Assembly (NCBI GenBank): GCA_018340375.1
Contig: JAFFJZ010000001.1
Coordinates: forward strand, 49,840,001 to 49,904,000
Length of the DNA: 64,000 bases
From: Gonatopus flavifemur
Taxonomy: Eukaryota > Arthropoda > Insecta > Hymenoptera > Dryinidae
Direction: 5' to 3'
Part shown: positions 43,343 to 57,755 of the stretch, piece after piece
Numbering within the stretch: position 1 is the first letter of the stretch
Layout of the letters: each line of letters begins with the position of its first letter
Position numbers and translations under genes: made by a program
Notes under the pieces: generated by a model
Seen by the model: the letters and a program-made list of their open reading frames with translations, nothing else
Databases searched by the model: none
Told to the model about the DNA's origin: nothing

Positions 43343-46300
43343 ACTCAACTCAATCGGAATGTTCTGGAAAAAATAAAAGTAATTGCATGATTTCGCTGAC
43401 AAGAATTGAAAATCAGTGGAAAATGGAATTCTTTTTGTTTGTAGCTACAAGCTTGTAACGTACGAATCCCAGATTCTTTTCACGTAGTTCAAGCTTCGTG
43501 AAAGTATAGATGTGTGGAATCCATTTATATGTATAATAAGGCTGTTTCGTTGATTTCATTTGAGAGCAAAAACGTACTATTCCTGGATCTATAATTCTGG
43601 AATACATGTATGTTTAAAAACATTATGCATAAACTGTGCACATTTCATTTCATACGTACATATTTTGTATACGTAGATTCTATTATTATATGTCATTGAA
43701 ACAGCAGACATTCTAACCATGACAAAGTTAGCGTATATAATATGAAATAACGTCGTGGCCATATCATTACACTGCGTGCCTTCAAAAAAAGGTATGACTA
43801 TCGTAAAAGAAAAATATCAAAGATGAAGAGATTGTACCGTCCCAAATCATATAAAACTGCCTTATGTGGGTTTCCCGAACATACTTGCAGATTTTGTATT
43901 CTTTTTCTAGTAAATGAATTTTCTCTTGGCAATCAAAACAAATTATAGAGCAAAATAATTTAAGATCTTTGAATCGAGAGATCAGATTTTCCAAAGATCT
44001 ACAAAATACAAAAGTAGACAATCAAAATAATGAGAGGAATGTAATATTTCAAATTGTTTATCACCAAGTATCGTGTCAATCGAATTATATAAAGAGTTTA
44101 AAAAGTTTGCATGATTAAAATTAATATAGAATTTTTCACTTATGGATTCGAAGATGAAAAAGATTGATATATTGATTAGGATTGTACTGTCAATTGAATG
44201 ATTGTAGTATGTGAGTTGATTGATCGGGAATTTTCAATCGTTCGACGAATTGGAAAAGTAATTTCATACATCAGTAATCTTTATTTGACTTCTGAATGGA
44301 ACAAAGTAGTAAAATTCTTCGAAAATCGAAGACATCTTCACTGTGGAGAATAGTTTAAAAGTCACGTGAATTTATATTAAATTTTGGAAGCGGTTTTTTA
44401 TGGTGTCCACACATGTTTCTTTTTCAAATTCGTATAGAATTTAAATGGATATTCTTGGAGAAGTGCTTTGGTAATTTTTAACGTGTCTCATCGATGTCTT
44501 GTCGTATTGGCAGAAACAGTACAGTGTTATCGGATCATCGTATTGCAGAATTATGATACAGAACGATATTTTTATTGAAGCATTAACAATATAACTAGTG
44601 TTACAACGCTGCTATTTCCTTTTAAAAATTCAATTTTTCAATTCTTTGATATGAAATAGATTGAGAATTATCAATCAACAACAACAACTACAATGAATAT
44701 GATAATTTTAAGATGTTTTGTAGAGTAAAACGTGCTCTGAAAAGAAAAACCGCCTCATCTAATGGACTTTGTTTGAAAAAAAAGGAAGTACGCCTTAAAC
44801 GCAAATTCAGTTTTGGGAATGAATTTCTATTGAAAATTTGCCTACACCGGTTCTTGCTATAATTGCCACAAATTTTTCTCCGTTCTATTTACATCGAGAA
44901 TAAACAATATATTACAGAATTATTTTACCAGTGCATAAAATAGTTGAAATTTGTCTCCGTACAAAAAGATAATAATCAAATTTTTACTATGTACGTTTTT
45001 AATTTCAATCATTTTAATCGATCAATCGTACAATCCACTTATTTGAAAATACACATACATGTTCTCATTAAATTCAGATGCTACAAGAAGTAATTATTAA
45101 TAAGGAATAATCTTTAGAATTGAAACTTGATTTTTACAACACTACTTTATATGTTTAAATATTAGCCCGTCTCAGAATAAAAAGATCAGTAAAAGACAAT
45201 TTGAGATTTAGTGATTGAGAGACGAGATAAAAGATTGTAACACTGCCAAAGATATGACACTTTAATGTTGCCTTTGATCCAAGTAAATGCAAGTATTTAA
45301 ACAAAAAAAAGAGAGAGCATTTATAAAATTTACTCAATAATTAGTAAATCGAATCAATCTGATGAATTTGTAAAGATTGATGAATTAATTTTTCTTTATC
45401 AATCGTAATATATAATGAACTTAAACCCCAATGACAATAAAGTTGTTATATTGCCAGAGATACGTGATGATATCAGTATACATTTGAATAACTGGAAAAA
45501 TCATTTTTGTTACATTATATTCATTATTATTATTCATATATCATTTTCAGTAACGGAAAGTATTAATTGCATCACAATATTCGTATGAAGATTTTCAAAA
45601 CCGTAAGTACATTCGCTTTGTTGTAATATGAAAAGAAAGGCAAAATTATGTAGAATCTTCCAGTGTAAATTTAACTTAGTATTACGTATGGTTATTGGAA
45701 TTCTTTATCTAGACGATGCTATGTATTAATTTCTTTACATTTATTGTATCAGTAGAGCTATACACGGGGTATGTTAATAAATTATTTACAGAGTTATAAT
45801 ACATCGTTTTTTTTCTTCAACAATTTTCAAGAGATCACACAAACTGAAAATATTCAAATGTATAAACATTATTTGAAACAAAAAAAAATGATAATAAAAA
45901 AGTAACTTATTCTTAAAAAATCCCAAAGTTTATGTATATGCATATTATAAATTTGCGTTACATATACACGCGATTAACTTAAATCGTGCATTGAAGAAAA
46001 AAGAATATAGGGAAGTGAATCCCGCGATGAGGATTTGGATACACCGTCGTATCCAACCTCGCCGTGGAATTGGTTCCACTGTTTTTTCTTCAATGTAAAA
46101 AAAAAAAAACTTTCATTGCGATCAACTCGTGCATAATTATCCTTTGCGCAAACTATAATTTTATTTCGTCGATTGTATATAGATATCAAATATTTCCCGA
46201 TGGAATAAACAATTCAATAAAAACTTTCTGTACAAAAATTATATGAACGTATTTTCATGTTTTTCCACCATTCCATCATTTAAGCAGCGCGCAAACAACG

Positions 46301-46808
46301 AACCTTGAATTTATTATATGCATAATGGACTTGATCTTAAATATATAATTTTACAAGATATGATTTAAATACAATTTTATGTCAGACTGAGAGAGTACAT
46401 AGTTGAATTCTTCGCATGAAATTTTTTTACAAACTTCCAGGTCATCAGAAAAATAGATAAGAATGAAGTTATCGCGGTATTCTAATTCAAACGAATGGCA
46501 CTCAAATTTTATGCTTCAGCTATGGATGAAGAGAAGAAACTAATCTTTACAGAGTAACAAGTTTATCGTGGGTATGGTCCCTTTGTATTTATTATCCTTA
46601 CATTTGCAAATCAATTGAAAATGAATGTGTAAATTATTTTTCGAAAAATCTTGGAAATTATGAATTAAAACGTTCAATTGCATACGTGGAGCATCAAAAA
46701 TATTAAAATCACTATCAGTATTATCTGATAGTAAGAAATTTGTTCAAGCCTTGGACAAAAAATTGGAGACGTGTTGAAAGATTGAATTCTTTTCTCAGAA
46801 GTCATGAT
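43343..46808. other. Gene-free AT-rich convergent intergenic region
   Basis: It lies between the stops of CCDC50 (plus) and ELYS (minus). Only short, domain-free open frames occur, and no CCC/GGG element was recognised, in contrast to the first 24 kb. Parts should be 3' UTR of both genes. Confidence 0.45.
43372..43377 (+). terminator. Probable poly(A) signal of CCDC50
   Basis: AATAAA 30 bases past the stop, in GAAAAAATAAAAGTAATTG. A second AATAAA overlaps the stop codon itself (43339-43344). Confidence 0.5.
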
Positions 46809-49800
46809 TTATTTTTTTGACCTTTTAGGTATTATAAATTTAGTCCTAAAGTTTGATTTATATGTGCGTATAATTATCCGAGGGAAATCACTAACGAGGT
46901 TACCAGAGGCTCTGATTTCCTGGATTTCCGGCCATTCGTTGTCTTCTTCGATTAAAGATGATACTGGAGCATTTGTTTCTCTGCAATTTAATATAATAAT
47001 ATTGTTTATTGAAAGAATAAAGAACGATTGGGTATTGAAAGAAATGGGATAGAATAAAGTTTTTCAATAATCAGTACCTACAGACGTTGATTCGAACTTG
47101 CGTGTCTTGATCTGGTGTGTGGGGGTGAAAATATAAAATTAGGTACATGTCTTATGGCTGGAAAAAGTCAAAATATTTATGTTATGTGGAGTTTTTTGTG
47201 AATTCTTATCTCGCATAGCAATATTATAGTGAAACTAACCTTCTTGCTCCGGAAGCTGCTCCTCCGTCTTATCCGGTGGAGAAAATTGAAAATCATGACT
47301 CTTTTCACTGCTCGTTGAAGCTTTCCGTTTTCTGGATTTAGATGTCGTTTCCTTTTCGGTTTCTTTAACGCTGGAGGTCGAGACAGTTCTTTTTCTTCGC
47401 GTAGAAATATTATTCTCTACTCTCGCGCTAACGCTATCCTCTATATCAGAAGGTTCTTCTATGATTGGTTCTTGGATAATGCTTTTCACACGAGACCGCG
47501 TATTTTTCCTCAACGGGGCTAACATCGGCTCTACGCTTGCGGCTCTTCTCTGCCTGGATGAGGTTTTTTGATTCCTAGACTTGGAAGATCTTTCTTCGGA
47601 TGATAAATTCAATATCTCCTCCAGTTCTTCCGGTATAGATTGAATCGAGGGACAACGATTCCGAAGACCAAGCGTTGGAATGCTCGCAGGTTCAGTGGCA
47701 CTTTCCGTTTTTGTACCACGCCCTCTTTTAGAACGAGTATTCGTCTCTTCCGCTACATTAACCACTCTTTTCTTAGAAGCTCTCGTTTCTCTAACCGGAA
47801 CTTCTTTGGATACAGAACCAGAACGTGTTCTGGTTACTCGAACATTTGTATTTTCTTCTGTCGATACTACGGAAGAACTCCTAGCGGATCTGCTTGCTTG
47901 AGATTGTTCTTCTTCATCATCATCTTCAGCATCAACCGCAGAGGAACTTCCCACCAATCTGTTTGGTACAGATTGTTTTTCCACAATTTTCTGATTTTCT
48001 GCAACCGACACCGATACCGTAGAGGAACTTCTCGTCAATTTATTAGAGGTTCTATTTGATCTTCGAATACTTTCATCCGTCGTACTAATTTCTGCATTCA
48101 ATGCGCTAGTCGACGCTGCTCTTGCTCTTCTAGTTAACGGTTTCAACGGTTGAATTAATTCTTTCTGAACGGAAGCAGCCCTTCTTGTGCGTTTCCTCAC
48201 CGGTAAATTTTCTTCTTCTTGACTTTCATCATTCTCGGTAGTAGGTTGGTCAGCCGACAAAGTAGGTAAATCTCGCGATGCGGATCTTCGAGCTCTGTTG
48301 GTTTTAGTTGTACTTTTATCGGAATCCGTCGCTGATTCTTCAAATTGAGAAAGAATATCTCGTGGTACAGAAGACTTTCTTCTGGGTGTCTTGGGAATTG
48401 ATGTACTCAACGAATAGGAATCCATTCCCACTTCTCTTGGGTCTTCAACATTTTGTGGAATAATATCTCTTGACGCTGATCTACGAGTTCTACTAGTTTT
48501 GGATGATTTTGTGTTCGACGATTCATCCGCTTTATTATCTTCAGAGTTTTGATCGGTAGATTGAGACACGATATCTCTAGATGCGGATTTTCTTCTTGTT
48601 GATCTAAGAAGTGGAGTACTTACTAAACTTTCTGCATTTTCATTATCAACATCCTCGGTATCTCTCAAAGTAGATTTGCGACCTCTAGTAGATGTTCTAG
48701 ACACTGGGGTGGTTAATGATTTTTGTGCTTCAACCTCAACGTCTTGATCAGGAACATCTCTAGACACGGATTTTCGTCTGGTTGTTCTAGGAACTGGAGT
48801 ACTCGATCTACCAGATGTTTTAATATTTTCTATATTTTTGGTAGATTCGATTCCAGCGTCTTCGGATGAAACTATATCTCTCGATACAGACTTTTGTCTG
48901 GTTGTTCTGGAAACTGGAGTATTCGATCCAACAAGTGTTTTAATGTTTTCTATAGTTTTGGTAGATTCGATTCCAGCGTCTTCGGACGAAACTATATCTC
49001 TTGATACAGATTTTCGGGTTTTGTTAGTTCTTTTCACAGGAGTATTCAGTGAACTTTCAGCACCCTCTTCCGATTTTTCTCCAAGTTCTTGACTAGCGGG
49101 GACTTGAAGAGGAATATCTCTGGACATGGAAGATCTGGTTCTAGTTCTAGTTGGAGTACTCAGCAAACTTTTATCTAGTTGCTTTTTAGCTTTCTTCGAT
49201 TCTTCTTCAGATTCTTGCGATTGAACGATATCTCTTGAAGCAGATTGTCGACTTCTAGTGGTTCTCAATATCGGGGTACTCAATCCTGAACTTCTTATGT
49301 CCTGTTGTAATCGTTGAGGCGAAGAACTAATTCTCGAAATCGATGTTTCCTCTTCGTTGGATGGATCACTAAGAATTTTGTGCTCTATATTTTGGTCCGA
49401 TATTGAAGAAGATTTTTCTTCGAGTGTTTCTGAAACGAGGTTTTGTAAATTTTCCATTTGTTGCTCTTGGAATTCGTCAACTGGAGTGAAAATTTTTGCA
49501 ATTGTTTCAGAAATTGATGGACTTTTCGCTACACATTCTGATTTCTTGGAATCTACCGATATTCCCGTTATCTCCTCGATATTTTGTTCTTCTAATTCAC
49601 TGGTAGCCATTTTTGATACAGAATTATCTTCGGTTGATGCTTGATCTGTACTTCTTTCAAAGCTTTTAGTGTCTTCTGATCCACTATCTTCACTCGCTTC
49701 AGAATCTGATTCTTTCAATATTGCCGATTTGTCTGCTAATTTTCGTTCATGAAGATGATCTCTATCGTTCGATAAAAGAGAAACATTTTTAGGATCTTTC

Positions 49801-52800
49801 CCTATTGCGCTTCGACTTGGAGTTTTTTTCTTTTCGGATTTCGGTGTGACATCTAAACGAGAGGGAGGTGTAGTTTTCATAGGAGTACAAACAGAATCCT
49901 TAACCATGGAACTCGATGTACGTGTTCTTGGAGTTCTTGTATCGCTTTTTACACTTTCATTAGTATCTTTAGCTATCGAAGAAGCTTTGTTATTTTTCGG
50001 TGATGCATCTTGACCCCTGGTCTCAGTTTCATCGATATTCACAGAAACGTTGGTAACAATCATAGCATTTTCTGCATCTTTCAACTTTTCGTTTTGTTCC
50101 AAAGGCAAATCCGTGCTACTGTTAGATTCGTCATCCGTAATATTAGAAGTATCATAAATATGTGCAAAAGGAGATTTCATATGTACATTATCATTGTTGT
50201 CTTTATCTTCTTTTTCTTCGCCAACCGATGCCATGGGCTCGTTATCGGATTCATCGTCAGTGATATTATCATCTTCCATTGTCAATTTCTTAGATTCGCT
50301 AAACTGATTTTCAACTTCATTTTGATCAAATTCTAATGCTCGGGAGAATGATTGGGGGAAGTGTGTCGTATGGTTTTCATCAACGTTTGATAAACTTTCA
50401 AAAGTGTCTTCGGTGTTGTCGTCTTTCGAATCAGGTGATATATCTTCGTGTAAATCTTCAGGGGAACTTACATCTTCATCTTCGGGACATTCAGATTCCT
50501 CCTTCGGTGTTTGATCTTTCCGATCATGAAGATTTTCGTCTTGAGAAACTTTTTGACGTTTCGCACACGTTTCAATGTAATATTCGCCTTCGGAATCTGA
50601 AAGTATTCTCGACGCTACTTCGTTCTCGAAATTTCTTTCTTCCGAATGATTTGCATTCCATGTTACTTGTTTTTCAACCCGTTCTGTATTGCGATGCGAG
50701 GTTAAATTTTGCATCAACGGTGTTGACGCTGTTACGGGAATCTGATCGTAATTGATCAACGATTGCCTAGAAATACTGTCTCGTTCATTCATTTTCGATG
50801 ATCCTTTATTGATACGCGATTTTGGAATGTCTATACTGTAGCTATCATCGGAAAGGATGGCAGTAGAATACAATATTGTATTTAATAACGAACGTCGTGG
50901 TTTAGGTGATTTTCTACCCGATTTATCCATTCCCGATGAATTTGAAGATCCACCACTGTCATCGTTACCCAGCTCTTTAGTCGATGAATATGAAAGATTA
51001 CTTTTTGTCGATTGCTGACAAGATTCGTCCAAAGATTGTTTGGTGGAATGCGGGGAAGTTCTTCTAAGTCCCGGTCTTGGACGAGGAAAAATATTTTTCC
51101 CAGTACAACTATTATCAGAAAGAATTGCACTTTCGTAGGATGGTTCATTCCTATCTGAACTGAAGTACACTCCATTGCTATTATCTACAGAATTGGTGTC
51201 TTTTTCATCATTCAAAGCAGATTTATCGGATAAATTTTTCTTACACTGTTCTATGTTGAATCTTATCTGTCTTAGAGATTTTTTAGATAAATTATCAATA
51301 TTCTCATTTGATTGAGAAACATTCGGAGAAGTTGAATTTTTTATCAATTGTCGAATTTTTAATATAGAATGTGGTGTTTCCGAAGGGGTATCGATGGAGC
51401 AAACTTGGTTCTTTCGTTTCACCAAAGGTGTTTCGAATAAAACGTTTAACCCCGTTGTACCTGATTTGTTCGGTGTATCAGCTTCATCGGACAGTTTTTG
51501 CCGTTTCACTCTATCTGGGGTAATTCTGTCTTCTTCGTTCAATTCTAACATCCGTTTGTTATTGTGATTCTTCTTAGCCAATGCTGGAAACATGACGCAA
51601 TTGGTATCCAAATTGGAATTAATTTTAAGGGTCGTGCATGGTGCGGTGATGAATGGTATTTGATTCTTATCCCTTCTGAGATAAGTTTCTTTGGCCTTTT
51701 GAATGACAGTTTCGTGAATTCCAAATGAGTTAGAACTTTGACGATGCGACATTGGTCTGGGATATCTAGATTCCGAATTAGAATTGATATTTGTTTTATT
51801 CATATTTAAAGAAAATTGTTTTGTTATGTTGGGTAGGGTAGCGTTATACGCGTTAAGCATCGTGAAAGAAGGAGACGATTGCAATTGATTTCTATTATCA
51901 TTGAAGAAGCGTCCACTACCAGCTTTGGTATACTGGCAACGTTGCAAGTAATACAACAACTTTATATCCAAATGATTATTATTCTCAAGAAACTTGATAA
52001 ATATTTCTTCTTCTTCGGAATCCAAAGCGAGGTGTAAGATATCGTGAAGTTTGCCATGATTCGCACATGCTTGAAAGAAGTTGATCAATAATTGAGCATA
52101 ATGAGACGGTGGTCTGCTGTGAAAGGCGGATTGAACTAAACCATGCTCTACAGCCAATTTAATCATCGTTCCTTGATCGTTAACGGACGATAAGGGTGGT
52201 TTTCTGATACGTAAATACATAAAAGCTAATTTATGTTGATTATTTCGTACCAACATTCTCAAAACCAATTTGTGATGCCAATCTTTAACATCTGAATCGG
52301 ATACCAATTGACCAGTCATCATATCTAAAAATCCTTGATAGTCTTCGTGATCCAACAGCCAAAATGCTTGAGTTAATTTAATCAAACTTGGACTCATTTT
52401 GAAAGCTGATGGATATTTTATCAATTGATCTACACTGGGATAAGATCCTTGTAAAAGCATAGCCAAATCCATCAATAAATAAATTGTGATTTGATGTTTA
52501 CATTCAATTTCATTAGATTCCGTTTCTTGACAATCCGTAAGATAACTTCGTAATAGAGATTGTAGAGACGGTGGAGGATAATAACCATTCATATCCGAAT
52601 CCCCGTTTTCTCTTTCCCATTGCGGTCTCAACGCAGGACATTCGCGCGTCATCAATTCATCAATGAACAATACTTCTTCTTCGTTATCGCAACTCAGATT
52701 TGTTTTTAGTTGTTTTCTTTTCTCTCGGTACATTGAACACAGTTTTACAAAAGGATAAGGAATTTTAAGAGCCAAAGAGATTGGAAGTGCAGTGTCGTCT

Positions 52801-55142
52801 AAATCTTGAGTTTCCGGCAACAATCCAACATCGTAAAACCATAAAAGTACCTGAAGATACGTAGATATACGTTTCAAAGTTTTATGCTGTCTCATCAAGT
52901 CGCTCGATTCGAGAGGCAATTTAGCAACCACGTTTGATAAACATTCTAATTGTTGAAAACAAAATCTTAATGTTTTTACTTGAGCTTCTCCAATGCTATT
53001 TCCCGATTGATCGAAAAGAGGAACGCACAGACGATCTGCGATTAGCTTCAACGAAGATGCTCTCTGAACACCCCATTTCAAGAAAGTTGGATACAAGTAC
53101 GAGGCACTACCATCCGACCATTCTTTCGCACATTTGACCAAAAATGTGGTCCAACGTTGCTCTAAACAGAGAGATAATAACATTTCTCGTTGAGAATTTT
53201 GATCGCTACTGATGTTAAATTCTGTGCTGAATGGTACTAATCCAACGGACAGACACTTATGGAAAGTTTCGTGCGGTTGAACCAATATGATTGGCCCTGT
53301 GATAGCCATTTCTCGTAATAACTCCGCTTGAATACCACGAGTCATCCAAAAGACTAGTTGAGTCATACTTATTTCCACCCATTCGAAGGATAAAGAGTTC
53401 GGGTAAAATAATTCTTCCGGCGAATTTGGACTGTAGCTCGGAAATTCTCTCAACGTCGAAGGGATATAACTGCAACTCAAAATTTGATTTTCCATTGCAC
53501 TATGGATACCTAATCTCGTGCGATAACTTGCCAGTATACTATTTGGATTTTGACACTCGTTGATTGTTTGGGGCATTTGTTCCTTATACCATTGATTCAA
53601 ATCAAATACAAGGGTTTTATTATTTGTGGCTATGAGTAGCAAATTGTCTTCCCCTTTTTTGTTATATGAATCAGTTTGATCTGGATTGACTTCCCTTTCG
53701 ATGGTAGACAAACTGATGATTTTATCTCCTTCTTCCAATTCGAATTCAAATTTGAGACTAGGATCTGCTTCTAAATTGAAATATAAATTTGTACCTTTTT
53801 CACTATACTTCCGTTCAAACAATAAAGCATACATTCTTATCAAAGATGGAGTATTGCTCAATTCTTCTTGATATGCGACAAACAGGTAATAGAAGGGTCT
53901 TGGATCGTCGGTTGGTTCTAATAACGCAAAATGAGTTACAGCCAGACTTTCATCGACAGGTATGCTTATCCAACCTATAGAGCCATCGTTTTGCCAAATA
54001 ATTACTCTACCCAAACAACCGGATATCAGGCATCCAATTTTAGTGGAACTCAATATCGCGGTCGTTAGAGACTCTTCGAATAGAACGGATTGTTCAAATT
54101 CTTCTCGATTAAATCCAATATGTTGCTCGATACCTAAATCAATAAGTTGAAAAATGAGGATTGTGTAGCAAGAGGGTGAATAAGAGAATAAAATATTAAC
54201 TTACGATTTGTTAATAAATTATAAGCCACATGCTTTTGCTTGTTCAACTGATTAGAATTGGTATTTGGATACTTTGAGATTCCTGGAAATTCTAAATCAG
54301 CTGGGGATGATTCATCCATGATGGGATACGACGTTGGAATTTCCCACATAGGTCTTTTGAGATCTATGATGAGGTGATGTAAATTACGTAATACTACACA
54401 AGCTAATCCATTAGTTTCACTGAGGATACTATCTGGTCGTCTTTCATTAAATTCTTCCCAATCTGTACCACCTGATATAATGCATGTCTGTTCAACTCCA
54501 GCAGGCATCTAAACACGAATATACATTAAATTGCAAATAATTTTACAATTTTATGGCATTCTCACCTTCAGGGCTCTTAAAACTCGAGACGTGGCACAAT
54601 CGAAGATACATAACAGGCCTGCGGAATCTTTAATTTTATTTGCACCATTGTCCAGACCAACTAAAAGTAACGGCAATTGCCCAGGTAATGTGGGAAATTG
54701 AGAAACACTTGTAATCTTTTCACAGAAAGTCCAAGAGCTGATATTCTCTCCGGTTTTTACATTGAGAATAACTAAGTGAGAACCATAACTCAACCACGCG
54801 TACGACGCATTGGTTAAGAACCCTCCACTGGGGGTATGACATTCTTCGTAAGTCTGTGATCCTGTAGACTTGTAATTTTCATCTTCAAAGTGATTCAAAC
54901 GATCCGATACTGCAAGTTGAAGATCTATGACTCTGCGAATCTGTAATTTATGGAAAAAATTAATAATTAAACGAAATTAATCACAATATTTGAGCAATGA
55001 TTTTTTGGGAAATAATCGAGAATTCAATGTCTGAACGAGCGAAAAAGATGTTGAAAATTGATACAAGCACGGTGAATAAAATTATCATTTCAAATATGTT
55101 TATAATGTTTACCTCGCAATTAACGTCTTCTAATTCCCTCAT
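46809..55142 (-). CDS. Elys: ELYS/MEL-28 nucleoporin (AHCTF1 family)
   Basis: The chromatin-binding nucleoporin that seeds pore assembly after mitosis. Six exons on the minus strand join in frame: 55142-55113, 54940-54566, 54508-54205, 54133-47240, 47111-47078 and 46980-46809, giving 2602 residues. The first exon encodes MRELEDVNCE. Residues 1 to about 490 form the seven-bladed propeller (AWLSYGSHLVILNVKTGE; VFDLNQWYKEQMPQ matches human LFDINRWYHAQMPD). The helical ELYS domain spans about 740-960. The rest is acidic, serine-rich and disordered. At about 1860-2225 there are roughly ten imperfect repeats with the core RRKSxSRDI. A KQVTW motif near residue 1391 fits the PP1-docking pattern. A KRGRG basic patch near the C-terminus is AT-hook-like but lacks the canonical GRP. 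The last two small exons are my least certain joins; reading on from the big exon gives a stop within two codons. Confidence 0.94.
48170..49270 (-). repeat. In-frame tandem repeat region within the ELYS coding sequence
   Basis: About ten copies of a 35-50 codon unit, each with TPVxRTxRRKSxSRD-type core. Two adjacent units around 48836-49010 are nearly identical at DNA level with a period of 120 bp (GTAGATTCGATTCCAGCGTC at 48841 and again at 48961), showing a recent duplication. Confidence 0.85.
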
Positions 55143-56289
55143 TTTTCATGAATTATCCAAAAATCCCTCCAACAGTTGCATTGAAAATTGTATTTAAAGG
55201 TCACAGAGGTTATGTAGCCGCCAATTTTTGGTGGATACTTGGTGTCAACATGAAAAATATTATTTGGAATTCACACCGCACACATTTATGAAAGAACAAG
55301 TAACGTCAATTCAAGAGTTACATTTACAAAGTAATTTAGAGATTTCCTGACGAAATTTATTTCAAGACCGCGTTTTTTAAGCCGTCATACAATCATTTTA
55401 AAACCGTGCAATCAGTGTGACTGAGCTGAGAGTGCGAATAACTGTGAAGTATTGTACGTTGAAAAATTTGCAACTGCTGCCAACTTGAAATTCGTATTCG
55501 TATGGAGGTCGGTGGTGGTATTTATTTTCATATTATTATAAATGTTTACGTTTGGAAAGAATAATAAAAAATCATTCAAAGAAATCATTAAATTTTTTAA
55601 TGAAAATTACGATTATCGTGTCACACATTTTATGAAAAATAGAAACAAAATTTAATTTGATTTTTTGAAAAACGTGGGTTAATATGGTGGTGCCATTCTT
55701 TGACTTGAAGGCATCTGCATAAGCAATATACGAGGGTTTATTACGATTATTTTCAGTCACAATGTAATCAAATTTTATAAGACATAATAATTAATTTATT
55801 TCCAAGAATATTCAAAATAACAACATGACGACGGTTCGTGGTTGTGAGCAGACATGAAAATAAATATAAAAATATATAAATATCAAATATTCGAGATTTC
55901 GTTTATACATTGAAACAGGTTTACCAACTTAAATTCAAATTCAAGTTCATTTGAGTGAATGAATATTTTCATTAATATTTGAGCTATAAGGAATTATAAT
56001 TGATCAATTGAAGTTTATTTGATCCATTTTGGCATCGAATAAACAGTACAAATTATGTTTGAAAGTCTAAAAAGTCTTGAAATTCTCATACATTTGAAAA
56101 CTCAAAGTTTCTAAACTGCAACTTCACTTCTTTTTGGAGTTACTCATACATTCTTGAGGTGTATCTTTATTTTGTCTAACACATAAGACGCAAGTATGCG
56201 ATCACCCAGTAGTTTGCAGTCATTTTTTTAAAAGAAACTACGCTCAACTTTGTTCTCTGAAATCTTTGTGAAGGAAAGTTTCTGCAAAT
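55143..56289. promoter_or_regulatory. Divergent promoter region between ELYS and SPAG7
   Basis: The two genes are transcribed away from each other across 1.15 kb. AT-rich, no element borders and no core promoter motif that I can assign. Confidence 0.35.
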
Positions 56290-57544
56290 ATGGATTTATT
56301 GGGATCAATTTTGAATTCGATGGATAAACCTCCATCGATGAGTGACAAACAAAAGGCAATGATTAAAAGTAAGTTGAATTATAACCTCTTTGACATTTCT
56401 CTTATGATTTCATATTTATTGATTATTCTAAATTTTTGCACGTATAAGACATTTCGACACAACAACCAAATTTTCTTTCGTATTTTTCTTTCTTTTCTCA
56501 GAACAACGCGAGGAATATCAAAAACATCAGACAGCAGAAGCAGAAAAATTGAAAATATTTCGACAAAAGGTGATTTTGTATCTATTCATTCAACTTGAAT
56601 ATAAAAAATATTTTATAATAATCGATAATTCGGTGTCTCAAGGTTGAAGAGAAGATCAGCAAATTTGTACAAGACGATACCGCAAAGGAATATAAATTTG
56701 CTGCGATGGATCAAGTACATAGAAGTGTTATGTATGTACTATTCTTTTATTTTTCTTTTCTAAAAATTGATTTATTCTTGTATTCCGAATGATTCTTTCA
56801 AAAACAAATTCTTATGAATACTTTTTACAAATGAATTCCTAAAAAATTTGTGTTTGAAGTTTAATCATTAAAAGTTCAATTGTTTGTTCGAGGGTAAAGC
56901 ATATAACCTTAGATTAAGGAAATCTCTTAATCCTTTTGAAAGGATGTGATGTAAAGAAACCAATATCAGACTAAACAAAATATATGTAATATTCCTGGCT
57001 TTGATACAGACACGACGCGGCAGAGGTAGCCAACATTTGGGCATATTCTTTCGGAGAAGAAGGTGTGGATCGGTACATCATGCTCTTCAAAAAAGAATAT
57101 CCTCCCTCTGAAGATCAACTGAATGCTCTTCGTAAAGGAGAAGAATGGAACGAAGAGGTAGCAAAGAGACTTCTCGAAGATAGACAAAGACAAGCAAAGG
57201 AAGAAGCAGAAGCTGAACGTTCGAGAAAACGAAAAGAGAAATTCGTACCCAACACATTTTATAAAGACAAATATCAACATTTGATAGGGAAAGAAGCTGC
57301 TCTCGAAGCAGCCAGAAAAACGGAAGCTAACAGCAGTTATGGATGTGGTAAATATAAAATTCGCAATTCATCCAAACGTTTAGTTTTATGAAATATTTAA
57401 ATGTGTCATCCTTATTTTCCAGTTCCTAGTGAAAATAAGAAAGATCAACGCAGTATAGAGCAAACTTTAGCAGATATACGTGCTAAGAAAAGAAAGTTGG
57501 ATACAAATAATGAAGCCACCGACAGTAAGGAAGATAAAAAATGA
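56290..57544 (+). CDS. SPAG7: SPAG7-like R3H-domain protein
   Basis: Five exons join in frame: 56290-56368, 56502-56569, 56643-56731, 57010-57347 and 57423-57544, giving 231 residues (human SPAG7 about 227). The start MDLLGSILNSMDKPP matches the family's DLLGSILSSMEKPP. The R3H nucleic-acid-binding domain is at about 50-115 with R76-x3-H80 (RSVIH) and SFGEEGVDRYIMLFKKE. A conserved YKDKYQHLIGK and SYGCVPSENK...RSIEQTLADIRAKKRK follow, the end being basic and probably a nuclear localisation signal. Its molecular role is poorly known; binding of single-stranded nucleic acid is inferred from the R3H domain. Confidence 0.94.
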
Positions 57545-57755
57545 TTTTGTCGTAAGATAACACTTGTATATACATTATTATAAATATTTCGAATTGTTGG
57601 ACAAATGTACGTTATATATAACTATTATTTAATATTTAAAACTAATTTGTTATTATGCGGAATGAATCATCAGTATATTTTGTAAACAAAGAAAACAAAT
57701 TTTGTTCTCATATGTACCTGTGCGTAAAGTAGTTGTATAATGAACTTTTTCTTAA

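Noticed and set aside
47640..50755. Several plus-strand open frames of 70-140 codons
   Set aside because: All are antisense shadows of the large ELYS exon, caused by its repetitive, serine- and arginine-rich codons.
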